The position numbers were made by a program, and so were the translations under genes. Shown here one piece after another: positions 1 through 9,085 of a stretch of DNA of 64,000 nt (position 1 is the first letter of the stretch; each line of letters begins with the position of its first letter). The stretch lies in NCBI GenBank assembly GCA_963719885.1, contig CAVRDP010000007.1, forward strand, positions 434,001 through 498,000, written 5' to 3'. The notes beneath the pieces are model-generated. The model made no database searches, was not told where the DNA came from, and saw only the letters and a program-made list of their open reading frames with translations. The DNA is from JANXQG01 sp963719885. GTDB taxonomy: Bacteria > Planctomycetota > Planctomycetia > Pirellulales > Thermoguttaceae.

Positions 1-2
1 GC

Positions 3-698
3 CAGGCGAGGACCGAGACACGACAGCGGGCAGCACGGGCGTTCGCCAGGAGCAGCAGGTCGTCCTCGAACCAAGACATCCTCGTGGGGGACATGGGGGT
101 GCTCTACGACCGTCTCCAGGACGGCTCCGTGGACTTGTTCCTCACCGACCCGCCCTACGCCCGCATCGACCTCTATGAGCGTCTTGCCGAGGTTGCCGCC
201 GCCAAGCTCAAGCCGGGCGGCTTGTGCCTCGCCTACGCCGGGCAGATCCGCCTGCCGGAGGTGCTGGAGGCGATGGGGCGGCATTTGGCGTACTGGTGGA
301 CGTTCGCCATCCAGTTCGGCGGTCAGCACTACGCCGTCCACCCCCGCCGCGTCCAGAACAAGTGGAAACCCATCCTGGCCTTCGGCAGGCCGCCGGTCGG
401 GAAGGCACCGGAGTGGCTCGCCGACATGCTCCAGGGCGGCGGGCGGGACAAGCGGCATCACGACTGGGGACAGGACGAGTCCGAGGCGCAGTACCTGGTA
501 CGCCACCTCACCGAACCGGGGCAGCTCGTAGTAGACCCGTTCTGCGGCGGCGGTCAGATCCCAGCGGCGTGCAAGGCTCTGGGAAGGAGGTGGCTGGCGA
601 CGGAGGAGGACAGGGTGACGGCACTGGTGGCGCGGAAGAGGGTGGGGGAGATGCAGGCAACCAATTTGGGAAACCTGCGATCGACCTCATCAGGGTGA
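3..698 (+). CDS. DNA methyltransferase, N4/N6 (DPPY) type, 5' end outside window
   Basis: Amino-methyltransferase that would modify adenine-N6 or cytosine-N4 in DNA. The motif order is that of beta-class enzymes: the catalytic DPPY comes first (residues 22-25 counted from the GTG at 84) and the SAM-binding VVDPFCGGG comes near the C-terminus (about residue 150). The reading frame stays open to the left edge with no stop, and the residues before the GTG (DILVGDMG) look like normal family sequence, so the true start is probably outside the window; an upstream ParB-like or target-recognition domain is possible but not visible. Its 3' end overlaps by 9 bp the end of the convergent DUF6339-like gene. 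Next to a GHKL ATPase operon it would most simply be the protective methylase of a restriction-type system. Methyltransferase assignment is firm; base specificity is not. Confidence 0.85.
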   Translation, partial: QARTETRQRAARAFARSSRSSSNQDILVGDMGVLYDRLQDGSVDLFLTDPPYARIDLYERLAEVAAAKLKPGGLCLAYAGQIRLPEVLEAMGRHLAYWWTFAIQFGGQHYAVHPRRVQNKWKPILAFGRPPVGKAPEWLADMLQGGGRDKRHHDWGQDESEAQYLVRHLTEPGQLVVDPFCGGGQIPAACKALGRRWLATEEDRVTALVARKRVGEMQATNLGNLRSTSSG

Positions 699-1568
699 CT
701 TCGACTCCACCACTTGTGCTTTCGGTAGTCGCTGCCGTTTCCTGGGTTGTGCCTCAGCCAAGTTGATTCTCACGGACAGTTCCTCCAAGAACTTTCGCAC
801 GACTGCGATGTCATTCTCGGAAATGTTCGCTTCGTCCGGACCAAGGGGCGGCTCATCCATCATTGTCGTTACGTCGATCTTTTGGGAAATCCAGTCGCGC
901 ACTGCCTGCCCGTCTGTTGGTGGGCTTTCGGCAAGCACATCCAGACACACCGTTCGCAAGGCGATGTTGACAGCCTTCGCCATTACCTGCCCTTGGGTGT
1001 CCGTGAGGCTTTTCCCTTGAAAGTCGCGAAGGAAATCGACCACAGCTAACGCTGCCGCTCGATGGTGCATGAGGATGAGATGCTGCCAGGAAACCGCAAA
1101 ACGCGAAATGTCCAATGCAACCTCGCTCCGTGCATACGAGCTCCCGTTCCGCGTGAGCTCACACGCCCACCAAAGCCTCATCAAGGCATTCTTGCTGTCC
1201 TCCCCAAAAAAACGGTCGAGAGGAACAGGGTCGTCGGCTTTCTCTTGTGCCCACCGCCATCGGACGTAGTCCGGAAACTCAATCACTGTGAGATACTCCC
1301 ATATCCGTTTGTCGGCGGCTTCCCTGCGAGTGAGCCGTAGCGTCGCGTGAACCCGTGGCCCAAGCCATGTATCGGATTTCGAGGGCTCGGACTCGAACCG
1401 TTCCATTGCGGCAGCAACGACCGTGTGGAGGGCGTCGAGGTCAATCTTCCTGCCGATGTCGAGTTCGGTGACGAAATCGTTCGCGTCAATAGACGCCTCC
1501 TTATCCTTACGGAAGTCCTCCGTCACCAGCACCCGCGCTCCCGGATTTAGTCCTTTCAAGATGTTCAT
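690..1568 (-). CDS. DUF6339-like protein of a restriction/defence-type operon
   Basis: Soluble 292-residue protein without signal peptide or membrane segments. It resembles the DUF6339 family: the central stretch LDRFFGEDSKNALMRLWW and the following helical segment are the parts I recognise, from memory of the family only. No catalytic motif is evident. It is the last gene of a three-gene minus-strand operon: its ATG lies one base after the reconstructed stop of the middle gene, with a GGAGG ribosome-binding site inside that gene's last codons. Translational coupling to a GHKL ATPase and the convergent methyltransferase suggests a subunit of one anti-invader complex. Function unknown; family call moderate. 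Confidence 0.6.
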   Translation of the reverse strand: MNILKGLNPGARVLVTEDFRKDKEASIDANDFVTELDIGRKIDLDALHTVVAAAMERFESEPSKSDTWLGPRVHATLRLTRREAADKRIWEYLTVIEFPDYVRWRWAQEKADDPVPLDRFFGEDSKNALMRLWWACELTRNGSSYARSEVALDISRFAVSWQHLILMHHRAAALAVVDFLRDFQGKSLTDTQGQVMAKAVNIALRTVCLDVLAESPPTDGQAVRDWISQKIDVTTMMDEPPLGPDEANISENDIAVVRKFLEELSVRINLAEAQPRKRQRLPKAQVVESKSP

Positions 1569-1569
1569 A

Positions 1570-2563
1570 TTATTCCTCCGCGTGGTAGTTCTGGACGAAC
1601 CGTCGCAGCGATTCGTTCGCCTTTACGATGTCTCCCACGACCGCCTCGGCCGCGCAAAGAACTCGCCTGCCCCTGACTGGTCGCTCCACTCCCCCGATGC
1701 CATCGACAGAAGCTCCCGATCCGATTTTCCGGCGCGACCTCGGGGAGCACTAGCTTTAGGATCTCGGCCTGCCACGGCTTTTCTGGCCAGTCTGGTTCGC
1801 TCGTGCCATCGTCAATCGAGTCAGTGCGGACCGCGGTGATAGCGTCGGAGATCAACGCCAACCATACGGCTCGGGCGATCCCCGTCCGTTGGAAGTCGTG
1901 AAGACCCCTTTCCGCACCACGCCGATCCCTGCGATCCTTGAGTATCGCCTCCAGCCCCTCGAAGCCCGAGTTCAGCCACAGCTCCGGCACACCGCCAGTG
2001 AAAGCCAGGACATGTGTCGATTTCGGGAAATCGCGAGCTGGAAGCGGTGCGTCTGGGAGCTTGAAGTTTAGCCATCGCACGCGAAGCGTGCCTTTCAGCC
2101 GTAGGCTCTCGGGCTCGTCCGCGTAGACAGTCCATGCCGGTGCGGTGGCGACTGGACGGTGCGGCGTGCCGCCGACCGTCGCGGTCAGAGTGGTTACCAA
2201 GGTAACCCGGTCGCGCATGTTGTCCCGGTCAATTTCCAGGGTTCCCGACCACCGACCGACTTCGACGCTGGATCGGGACAGATGCAATGGCTGGCGGGTG
2301 TTCGTCGGCAGGCAGTTCGCGACAACCACCGCAGACACCGTGCCATATTCAGCCTCGAAGGATCGGACTCGTTCCTGATCGCACGTGAGTTCAAGGTCGA
2401 GTTCCGCCCGGTGCCACGATGTCGCGTCGTCGTATAGCGAGATTGTTGAGTTCTCCTTGTTCATCAAGTGGGAGCGGAGCGCACCATCGAGCCGGATGGC
2501 GGCTACGGTCACGGTCGGCTCGGTGTCGTACAGAGTGGCGTAAGGGAATAGAACTGTGCTCAC
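1570..2563 (-). CDS. unrecognised middle protein of the GHKL operon (frameshifted near C-terminus)
   Basis: About 330 residues, probably cytoplasmic, no family recognised. The N-terminal two thirds looks beta-rich and the part around LNSGFEGLEAILKDRRDRR helical. The start is a GTG whose GTGA overlaps the reconstructed stop of the upstream ATPase gene. The open frame itself runs to 1565, but its last 60 residues look unnatural. A one-base shift at about 1705-1715 restores a sensible tail (VVGDIVKANESLRRF...) that stops at 1570, exactly one base before the next gene's ATG. I therefore take 1570 as the true end and the shift as a probable sequence error. Being wedged between the ATPase and the DUF6339-like gene with overlapping ends implies a joint function. 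Confidence 0.6.
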
Positions 2564-4500
2564 GATACGGTCTCCTTCACATCAACGACCTTCTTTATGT
2601 CCACCACGACGCACAGAGTCCGAGGCTGGGATGGGGTGCGATTTCAGGTCGGTCACCCCTGCAAACCGGACTTCGCGCGTTTCTGGCGGGATGAGCAGCT
2701 TCGTTCCACGCACCTCACACCCCTTTTCGGCCTTGAGCGACTCCCACGAAACTGGATAACCCGTGCCGGTCTGGCCAGGAAATACACCGCTGGGGTAAGC
2801 CGTTGCCAAGTCTTACGGGCTTTCAGCCGAATGCGTGCTGTTACGGACCAGCGGCCCTTGGCATCCACCTCGCCCCGCTGCTCCACGACACGCGGCTGCT
2901 CCGGTCGGGCAGTCGGTTCGGACCCGATCTGGAAAAGTTCCTTGAGAGAGTTCGGGCCGTCGCCTGTGTCCTTGGGCGGGGGCTTAACGAGCTCCCGGAT
3001 TGCCTCGGCAGCAGCCTTCAAGAAGGCATCAAGTCGAGCCTTGCAACCACGGGCATACACGGTCTTCAAGTCCGGGGTGGCTGTCCACTGGTTGTGCGAA
3101 GGGGGCTCCGCAGTGAGAAGGAAGAGCTCTGCTGCCGTGTCGGTGTGCGGGTTCGCTCGTGACACACCGGGGGCACCGAATTCTGGTGCCCGCCCGCACA
3201 GTAACAGGGCGTGGAAAGATCTAGCCCCGAGGCACACCCCGGCGAGCGACTTCGACTGCACCACCATTCCGTGCCCACGAAACATGGCCAAGTGGTTCGC
3301 CTTCTCGGATCCACTTACTGTATCGTCCTCATCAGCCGGAGTGACCAGAAGCACTGCCTTGTGTTCCTGCTCGGCGTGCTTCGGATCAGCAGTGCGCTTC
3401 GGCACAGTCAGGGTCACCTCACGAGTTGCGACCTCATCGTTCTTCTCTCCGAGTTGCTCAACAGTGACGTCCTCCCGGTATGCCTTGAGCATTCGCACAG
3501 CAGCTGGAACATACGTTTCAGGATTCACCACCTGAGAGAACGCGGGCTTGCGGTCTCGATACTGTGATCCCGTGTCATACAGTTCAACCCGGACCCCGAG
3601 CTTATCTGCCACCAAGGCTGGAAAAAAGTTCTCGGCAGCCGCCCGGACCAGCTCCTGGGCCAGCTCAACCGGCTTGCGATCGGAGTCCGCACTTGCGTCA
3701 TGGAACCCGATCACGCAGGTCGTTGTCCCCGTGCCTTCGCAACCGAGATATAGTTCTTCCGCCAGCGTGCGGTTCTCCCAATGTGAAATGGCAGTCCCGT
3801 TGTGCCCAACCTGCCCGAACCAACCGGGACCAGCGAACGACTCGTCCCCCGTCTTGTGCCACGCCAACTCACAACGGCCAAATAGTCGGTATGCGGTTTT
3901 GCCGTCCTCCGGCTTCGACAAGTGCGAACAAAACAATACGGTTGACAGGCGCGACGCCCGCCATAGCACCGCCTTGCCCAGACCGAAAGCTCCGCCAGCT
4001 CCGCCGCCCGTGCCGTCCTTGTTTGAGTCAAGATTGTTCCTGCAAAGTGCGGTGAACTTCCCGCTACCTTGCTCCGGCCCAGTTAGTCCGGTCGTCCCGG
4101 TGTCCTCGATGACGAGCAGTACAAGTTCATCCTTTGCGCGGAGTTGCTCAAGCCCATCTCGGAGCAAAGTGTTGAACCTCTGCGTGCCGACCGTCGAGGC
4201 ATCCAAGTGAGAACACAGCTCGTCCCATTTAATTGCCTTGCGGAACGCATTGAGGTCAACCCCGTTCAGCGTGATGATGCGAAAAATGACCTCCACTTTT
4301 TTTTCAGCCGACAAAGCCGCATCCTTGGCGTTCTGCAACACCTCTCGGACAAGGACATCGAGCCCCGGATCGAACGACCACACGTTCGCGTTTCCATAGT
4401 CCCGCCCACCGTCCTCGGGTGCTCGCCGGAAACCCCAGCCGGTATTTGTCAAATTCTGCACCTGCTCGGCTTTGGGGTCAGCTATCGTAATGGGTTCCAT
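2560..4500 (-). CDS. GHKL-type ATPase (MutL/MORC-like) of a restriction-associated system
   Basis: ATP-operated clamp-like protein of about 645 residues. The GHKL ATP-binding fold is clear: N box REVLQNAKDA (catalytic E53, Mg-binding N57), G1 box IEDTGTTG (D133) and G2 box GGAFGLGKA (about 169-177). GHKL ATPases of this kind sit beside DNA methylases and nucleases in restriction-type loci and are related to eukaryotic MORC proteins (Iyer, Abhiman and Aravind). The start is ATG at 4500, preceded by AAGGAG eight bases upstream; the frame is open further up, but that part has no ribosome-binding site. Two opposite frameshifts (about 2775-2783 and 2612-2620) interrupt the tail. Read through, it continues GQTGTGYPVSWESL... 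and ends in KKVVDVKETVS with its TGA overlapping the next gene's GTG. No nuclease domain is visible in the operon. Confidence 0.8.
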
Positions 4501-5007
4501 ATCGTCGTTCTCCTTGGCAACGGCTCCAGGTCGAACCCCCATTGTAGCTTCGTTGGATCGTGACAACAAGCGACCCCATCCCCTCCGTTGGCAGGGGCAA
4601 GACGGGCGGTTTGTGCCGCCGTCCGCGCGGCATCTCCATGCCGACCAGCCTGCCAGAACACCCCGTCCAACCTCCCTGTCGGGGGAGACTGCCGCCCAGG
4701 GCATTTCGAGGCTGGTCGTCGCCACTTGGAGGGTTTCCCCAGGTCGCGCGCACGAGACCTGCGGAGCCAGGGCGGGGGATCGCCGCCAAGAGCCGTCCAG
4801 CGGTGGCGTGGCGTGACCACGGACGACGCTTGACGATGCCCCTAGACCCAATTCCAGAGAAAAAAGCGGAACGCTTGCAGCAGCACGGTCAGGAACCGGC
4901 GGCGAAGTTTCTCGACCCCCTACCCGCCGCCTGGGTCGTCTAGGACCGCTCGTGGCGACACGACAAGCGGGGCGGCGTTCTAGCCGTCCTGCCATTCGGG
5001 GCTCGTC
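4501..5007. other. intergenic, upstream of the GHKL operon
   Basis: About 500 bp that should hold the operon promoter on the minus strand. Frames stay open on both strands because of GC content, but none has a ribosome-binding site plus recognisable protein. A 35-codon plus-strand frame from 4836 is not supported by anything else. Confidence 0.5.
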
Positions 5008-5196
5008 CTACGCTGGGGGGAATTCCGGGGACACATGACTTAATTCGCTGTTTTCTTTGGGTTTTGGACCGCGCTTCTGCGGCTTCAGGACGCGGCCCAC
5101 CATGTCCTCCAAGCGCGCGAGGAATGCCTCGTCCCCGAGCGGCCGACCGGTGCGCGCGTGACGGCGGATGTCCCTCAGTTCGTCTTCCCCGAAGCG
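5008..5196 (-). pseudogene. REP-associated tyrosine transposase (RAYT, IS200/IS605-like) C-terminal remnant
   Basis: The minus strand encodes the typical tail of a Y1-type REP-associated transposase: GEDELRDIRRHARTGRPLG, then LKPQKRGPKPK, then SHVSPEFPPA and a TAG at 5008-5010. The motifs TGRPLG and KRGPKP before an MSPEFP-like end are familiar from planctomycete and proteobacterial RAYTs. The catalytic N-terminal domain (HUH and Tyr) is absent: upstream the frame runs straight into hairpin repeats of the kind such transposases mobilise. A dead remnant of about 60 residues. Confidence 0.65.
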
Positions 5197-5311
5197 GGGG
5201 TCAGACCGGAACTATACACTTAGCAACGCAAAGTATATAGTTCCGGTCCGACCCCGACGCAACCGCTTAGCAACGCAAAGTATATAGTTCCGGTCCGACC
5301 CCGACGCAACC
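5197..5311. repeat. REP-like hairpin plus 46-bp direct repeat
   Basis: Arms at 5197-5221 and 5231-5255 are near-perfect inverted repeats (about 25 bp, two mismatches) around a short loop. A 46-bp unit then occurs twice in direct orientation, 5219-5264 and 5266-5311. They abut the RAYT remnant and end exactly where the glycosyltransferase fragment and large repeat begin, so they probably mark the junction of a RAYT-linked rearrangement. Confidence 0.8.
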
Positions 5312-5486
5312 GGTCGGCGGCGGCAGCCCACCGCTGGAGGATCTTCCAGGTGTCGTCCGTGGAGCCGTCGTCGACGGCCACGACCTCCCAGTCGGCGAAT
5401 TCCTGGGCGACGACGGAGCGCACCGCGCGATCCAGCGTGAACCCCCCGTTGTGGACCGGCATGATGACGGAGATCAAGGGCTGCAT
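5310..5486 (-). pseudogene. family 2 glycosyltransferase, N-terminal fragment (left copy)
   Basis: Encodes the first 59 or so residues of a GT-A fold glycosyltransferase, MQPLISVIMPVHNGG through DDGSTDDTWKILQRW, then leaves the family at the REP-like repeat. The same sequence continues for another hundred residues in the right repeat copy at 62754. Catalytic DXD and acceptor regions are missing, so it cannot be active. Confidence 0.85.
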
Positions 5487-6387
5487 TTTACGCCTCAGAC
5501 GAGCTTGCGATATTGTAGACGATGCGTTGGGCCATTGGGAAGCGCGCCTTTTGCCGCAAGAAAGGTCGGACTAGAGAGCATTATAATCATAAACTATGTG
5601 GAGCAATGAAGCGGGCCGGGGGCGGGAACTGCCCATTAGGCGCCGTTGCTGACGGCGAGGCCACCCTTGCGTCCTTCCGCGCAGCATGGGCCGTGTTTTA
5701 ATGCCCATCGCGCCGAAGCGCATTTCCAACCTTCGCGAAGTTCTTTGGGCGGCGAGAGATCGGTGAATTCCTCGGGAAAAGTGGGCCTGGCCGGCTGCGG
5801 GCGATCGGATTGTCCGGAAATCCGCAATGCGAACCGTACAAAATCGCCGGCTGAAACGTACTTATAGGGCGAAGGATGAAGGAGGAAGGATGAGGGATGA
5901 AGGGGATGGGGAGATGGGGAGACGCGGGGAGCAATCCGCCCTCACCCCCGGCCTGGCCTGCTAAAAACTTCCAAGATTTGGATGGAATTTAATGGAATTC
6001 ATTGTGCGGTTTTTGTGCCGTGTGCAATTTCCACGGCGCGGCGCGCGAACAAGAAAAGCGACTTCGAAAAATCCTCTGCGCCTAACCGTGCTCACTTTCG
6101 TAGATATAGATAGTGGGAGAGATATTGCCGCCACCAAGAACTTCTCCATGAGGAAAAAAAACGAGAAGTAGGGTGCATGGAGAGGGCACGATTACGTGTC
6201 CCGTACCAGAAACGGTTGCGGATGCCGCGGGTACGAGAGCCGGGCCGTGTCCGGAAACGCAAGTATTTACGAGCAAAGCACTTGCGCAACTTGTTGCCGG
6301 ACACTGTCCGGGAACGTTCCCGGACAAAGGACCGCAAAAACGCCGGGACCGTTGTCGTAAGTTGTTTACACAACATGACTTGCGATC

Positions 6388-6395
6388 GCATCGCA
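6388..6395. repeat. 8-bp target duplication of the IS66 element, left
   Basis: GCATCGCA occurs here and again at 8270-8277 directly outside the two inverted repeats. The empty right repeat copy has GCAGCGCA at the same place, which shows the site before insertion (one base difference). Confidence 0.85.
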
Positions 6396-8269
6396 GTAAA
6401 GCTTCGTCCAACCCGTCCATGGGGGTGTGTTAAAGAAATTGATCTGGTGTGGTTTGATCGGTTTGGGTAAAGCGTGGCCTCATGAGTGCCGCGTTGTTAG
6501 AACAGCCGACCGAGACGCTAGGGACGGTGGTCTCCTGTGAGAATTGTCCCGCTGTTCAGCGTCTCGAGCGGGCGTTGGAGAAGCTGACGTTAGAGTTCCG
6601 TTGCGAAGTGGGCTATTGGAAAAGCCGGCATGCTGATGCCGTGAAGCGCATCGAGCAGTTGAAGGAGGAACTTGACCAATCCCGGGGCGAGACGCGAGCC
6701 CTTCAAGACAAGCTTTTTGGTCGCAAGTCGGAGAAGTCTGCCCGCAGCGACCGTTCCAACGATTTATTCGATCCCGAAGAAGTCTCGGCTGCCGGGAAGA
6801 AGCGCGGTGCGCAGCCTGGCCATGCTGGACACGGGCGGCACGATTATTCCCATCTGCCGGTCCAGGAAGAATTCGTCTCATTGCCGGAAGAAGCGCTGGC
6901 CTGTCCGCATTGCGGAAAGCTAGCCGCGATGATATCTGACACCGAGGATTCGGAAGTGACGGAGATCGATGTGCGGCCACATCGGCGGCGGATTCGACGG
7001 CGACGGTATCGGACGACATGCAATTGCGATTTCACACGGCGGACGCTGACGGCTCCGCCGCCACCCAAGCTGATCCCCAAAGGCAACTACGGCATCTCGA
7101 TTTGGGTGCATGTCTTGTTAGACAAGTACTCATCGTATCGGCCCACGGAGCGGTTATTGGGGCAACTCGAACAGTACGATCTGGACTTGCCGGCGGGCAC
7201 GGTGAACGACGGGCTCAAGCGGATCGAGCCCATATTGACGCCAATCTACAATGCCCTCTGCGAACGGAATCGGCAGGGCAGCTTCCATCAGGCCGACGAG
7301 ACCCGTTGGCGGGTTTTCGTGATTTTTGACGGGAAAAAAGGCTACGGTTGGTGGTTGTGGATGGTTCTTGGCGAGGACACCGTGATCTATCTGCTCGATC
7401 GCAGCCGGGGGCACGAGGTGCCGGAAGCACATTTTGGTCCGGCAGCTTCGGGGACATTGGAAGTCGATCGGTACTCGGGCTACAAAGCCATGGCGCTGGT
7501 GAAGTCGGGGTTGATCGTGTTGGCGTTCTGTTGGGCGCATGTACGGCGGGACTTCGTGGGAGTAGGCAAAGGCTGGCCGGAGTTGACGCCTTGGGCGATT
7601 GCCTGGCTGCGCCGTATTCGGCATCTCTACCAAGTCAATCGAGAACGTCTCCAGCACCCTCATGACTCAGCTAAGTTTCAAGAGCAACAGGCGTTGTTAG
7701 GTGGGGCGATGGAGGCGATGCACTCCGAGGCGGTGAAAGAACTCGCCGATCCCAAACTCCGCCAACCGTGCCGTAAAGTTCTGGATAGCCTCGAAGATCA
7801 CTGGATGGGGCTGACTCGGTTCGTCGAAGATCCAAGAATTCCGATGGACAACAACGCGTCGGAACGAGAAGTACGCGGCCCGGCCGTGGCACGGAAGAAC
7901 TTCTACGGTTCCGGCTCCTTGTGGAGCGGCCGTTTGGCAGCGATGATGTTTTCGCTTTTCGCAACGCTGGTCCGCTGGAAAATCAATCCGCGACGGTGGC
8001 TGACGTGGTACTTTGAAAATTGTGCAGCCGCCGGTGGAAAGGCACCCGAAGACATTCAATCGTTCCTGCCCTGGAATCTCTCCGACGAGCGTCGGTCGGC
8101 TTTGGGCGTTCCAGCAACCACTCCTTCGCCCGACGACACCTCCTGATGCGCCTTGTCGGTCCTGCGGACTTGTCGCAGATTCCAGACTCCTTCTCCTTTG
8201 CCTCCCCCTTATCGGAGCGGATTCGTCCCTGGGCGAATCCCTGCGCCGACGGGTTGGACGAAGCTTTAC
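6396..8269 (+). mobile_element. complete IS66-family insertion sequence, single-gene (tnpC only)
   Basis: 1874-bp element with perfect 22-bp terminal inverted repeats beginning GTAAAGCTTCGTCCAACC, flanked by 8-bp direct repeats, as is normal for IS66. Only the transposase gene is present; the accessory tnpA and tnpB genes of classical IS66 are missing, as in the shorter ISBst12-like branch. Intact ends and an intact frame suggest recent activity. Confidence 0.92.
6482..8146 (+). CDS. tnpC: IS66 family transposase TnpC
   Basis: 554 residues, full length for the family. In order: a coiled-coil N-terminus ending in LQDKLFGRKSEK (IS66 leucine-zipper region), a basic linker, a zinc-binding segment with CPHCGKL and a later CNC, the catalytic core (HQADETRWRVF, LEVDRYSGYKAM and AFCWAHVRRDF) and the C-terminal NNASEREVRG region that carries the catalytic Glu. 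It cuts and joins the ends of the surrounding element. The frame is uninterrupted, unlike many neighbouring genes. It should act on the 22-bp repeats at 6396 and 8269 and is possibly still functional. Confidence 0.95.
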   Translation: MSAALLEQPTETLGTVVSCENCPAVQRLERALEKLTLEFRCEVGYWKSRHADAVKRIEQLKEELDQSRGETRALQDKLFGRKSEKSARSDRSNDLFDPEEVSAAGKKRGAQPGHAGHGRHDYSHLPVQEEFVSLPEEALACPHCGKLAAMISDTEDSEVTEIDVRPHRRRIRRRRYRTTCNCDFTRRTLTAPPPPKLIPKGNYGISIWVHVLLDKYSSYRPTERLLGQLEQYDLDLPAGTVNDGLKRIEPILTPIYNALCERNRQGSFHQADETRWRVFVIFDGKKGYGWWLWMVLGEDTVIYLLDRSRGHEVPEAHFGPAASGTLEVDRYSGYKAMALVKSGLIVLAFCWAHVRRDFVGVGKGWPELTPWAIAWLRRIRHLYQVNRERLQHPHDSAKFQEQQALLGGAMEAMHSEAVKELADPKLRQPCRKVLDSLEDHWMGLTRFVEDPRIPMDNNASEREVRGPAVARKNFYGSGSLWSGRLAAMMFSLFATLVRWKINPRRWLTWYFENCAAAGGKAPEDIQSFLPWNLSDERRSALGVPATTPSPDDTS

Positions 8270-8277
8270 GCATCGCA
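8270..8277. repeat. 8-bp target duplication of the IS66 element, right
   Basis: GCATCGCA, identical to 6388-6395; the interrupted repeat resumes immediately after it. Confidence 0.85.
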
Positions 8278-8510
8278 GACGCGTTTCCAGGCTGTCCGTC
8301 CGCCAGCGTTGCCGGACAAACCCATGCACAGGAGGGGTTTTCGCGGACTTTCAGCGGCAAGAGGCGCTGCGTCCGCACGATCACCCGGCATGAATGCCGG
8401 GCCTATTAGCGGCTAAAGCCGGAAATGGGCGTAAACGCCCATCAGTCACATCTCTCCCGAACGAAAACGGGATACAAAACCAAGACACCGCAGTTTGACT
8501 TTTTAGCAGT

Positions 8511-8549
8511 CCACCCCCGGCCCCTCTCCCGAGTATAGGCGAGGGGAGA
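8511..8549. repeat. C-rich palindromic repeat (planctomycete intergenic type)
   Basis: CCACCCCCGGCCCCTCTCCC, a short spacer, then GGCGAGGGGAG forms a stem. The same element recurs at 9109-9150, at 61571-61612 (inverted) and, in frame, inside cysJ at 59941-59972. Confidence 0.75.
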
Positions 8550-9085
8550 CGCGGAGACGAGAAATGACTTGGATTTTGGACCACACCGTGCTGGACCACA
8601 CGAGAGAGATCGACCCTGCTGAATCGCATGATGGAAAAGCACTTGCGACGATTCTACCGGACCGGGAGAGACAGCGGGAACTATTTTAGTCCAGTGTCGG
8701 TAATAGATTTGGATAATTATGACATCCGTTTTCATCGTAGGGGTGTTTTAACCGCAATGTTTACCGTTGGACCGCTCAATCATAAGGGGGGTAGAGAGCA
8801 TCGCGTTTCTCGGCCGGAAACGATGATTGCTGAAAAATAATTTTCGCGGCAGGGCGCAAACGGACCGGCACGTTGTGGACCAGGAAAATCGCATACTTTT
8901 GTCCGGCGATCGTCTTTTCTCTGTCCAAACGAGGTATTGCGATCCTCGTTGCTCAGAAAAATGTCCGCGAAGTACGAAAACCACGAACGACCCGGAGTAC
9001 CGGGTGCCCCGGAAATACACGAAAAGGAAAGGAGAGAGGGAAGGATGAAGGGGGAGGGGGAGAAGCGGAGATGGGGAGATGGGGA

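Larger units (their letters stand above)
5310..9085. repeat. left copy of 1.9-kb inverted repeat (interrupted by IS66 element)
   Basis: Apart from the IS66 element and one target duplication (6396-8277), these 1894 bp match, inverted, the 1894 bp at 61037-62930, with only scattered single-base differences. The repeat holds the 5' end of a glycosyltransferase gene followed by about 1.7 kb of DNA in which I support no gene, including the perfect palindrome around 6308-6330, A/G-rich tracts and one of the C-rich palindromic repeats. Confidence 0.9.

Noticed and set aside
4836..4943. Short plus-strand frame (MPLDPIPEKKAERLQQ...)
   Set aside because: 35 codons, no ribosome-binding site, no family similarity, in a GC-rich region where all frames stay open.
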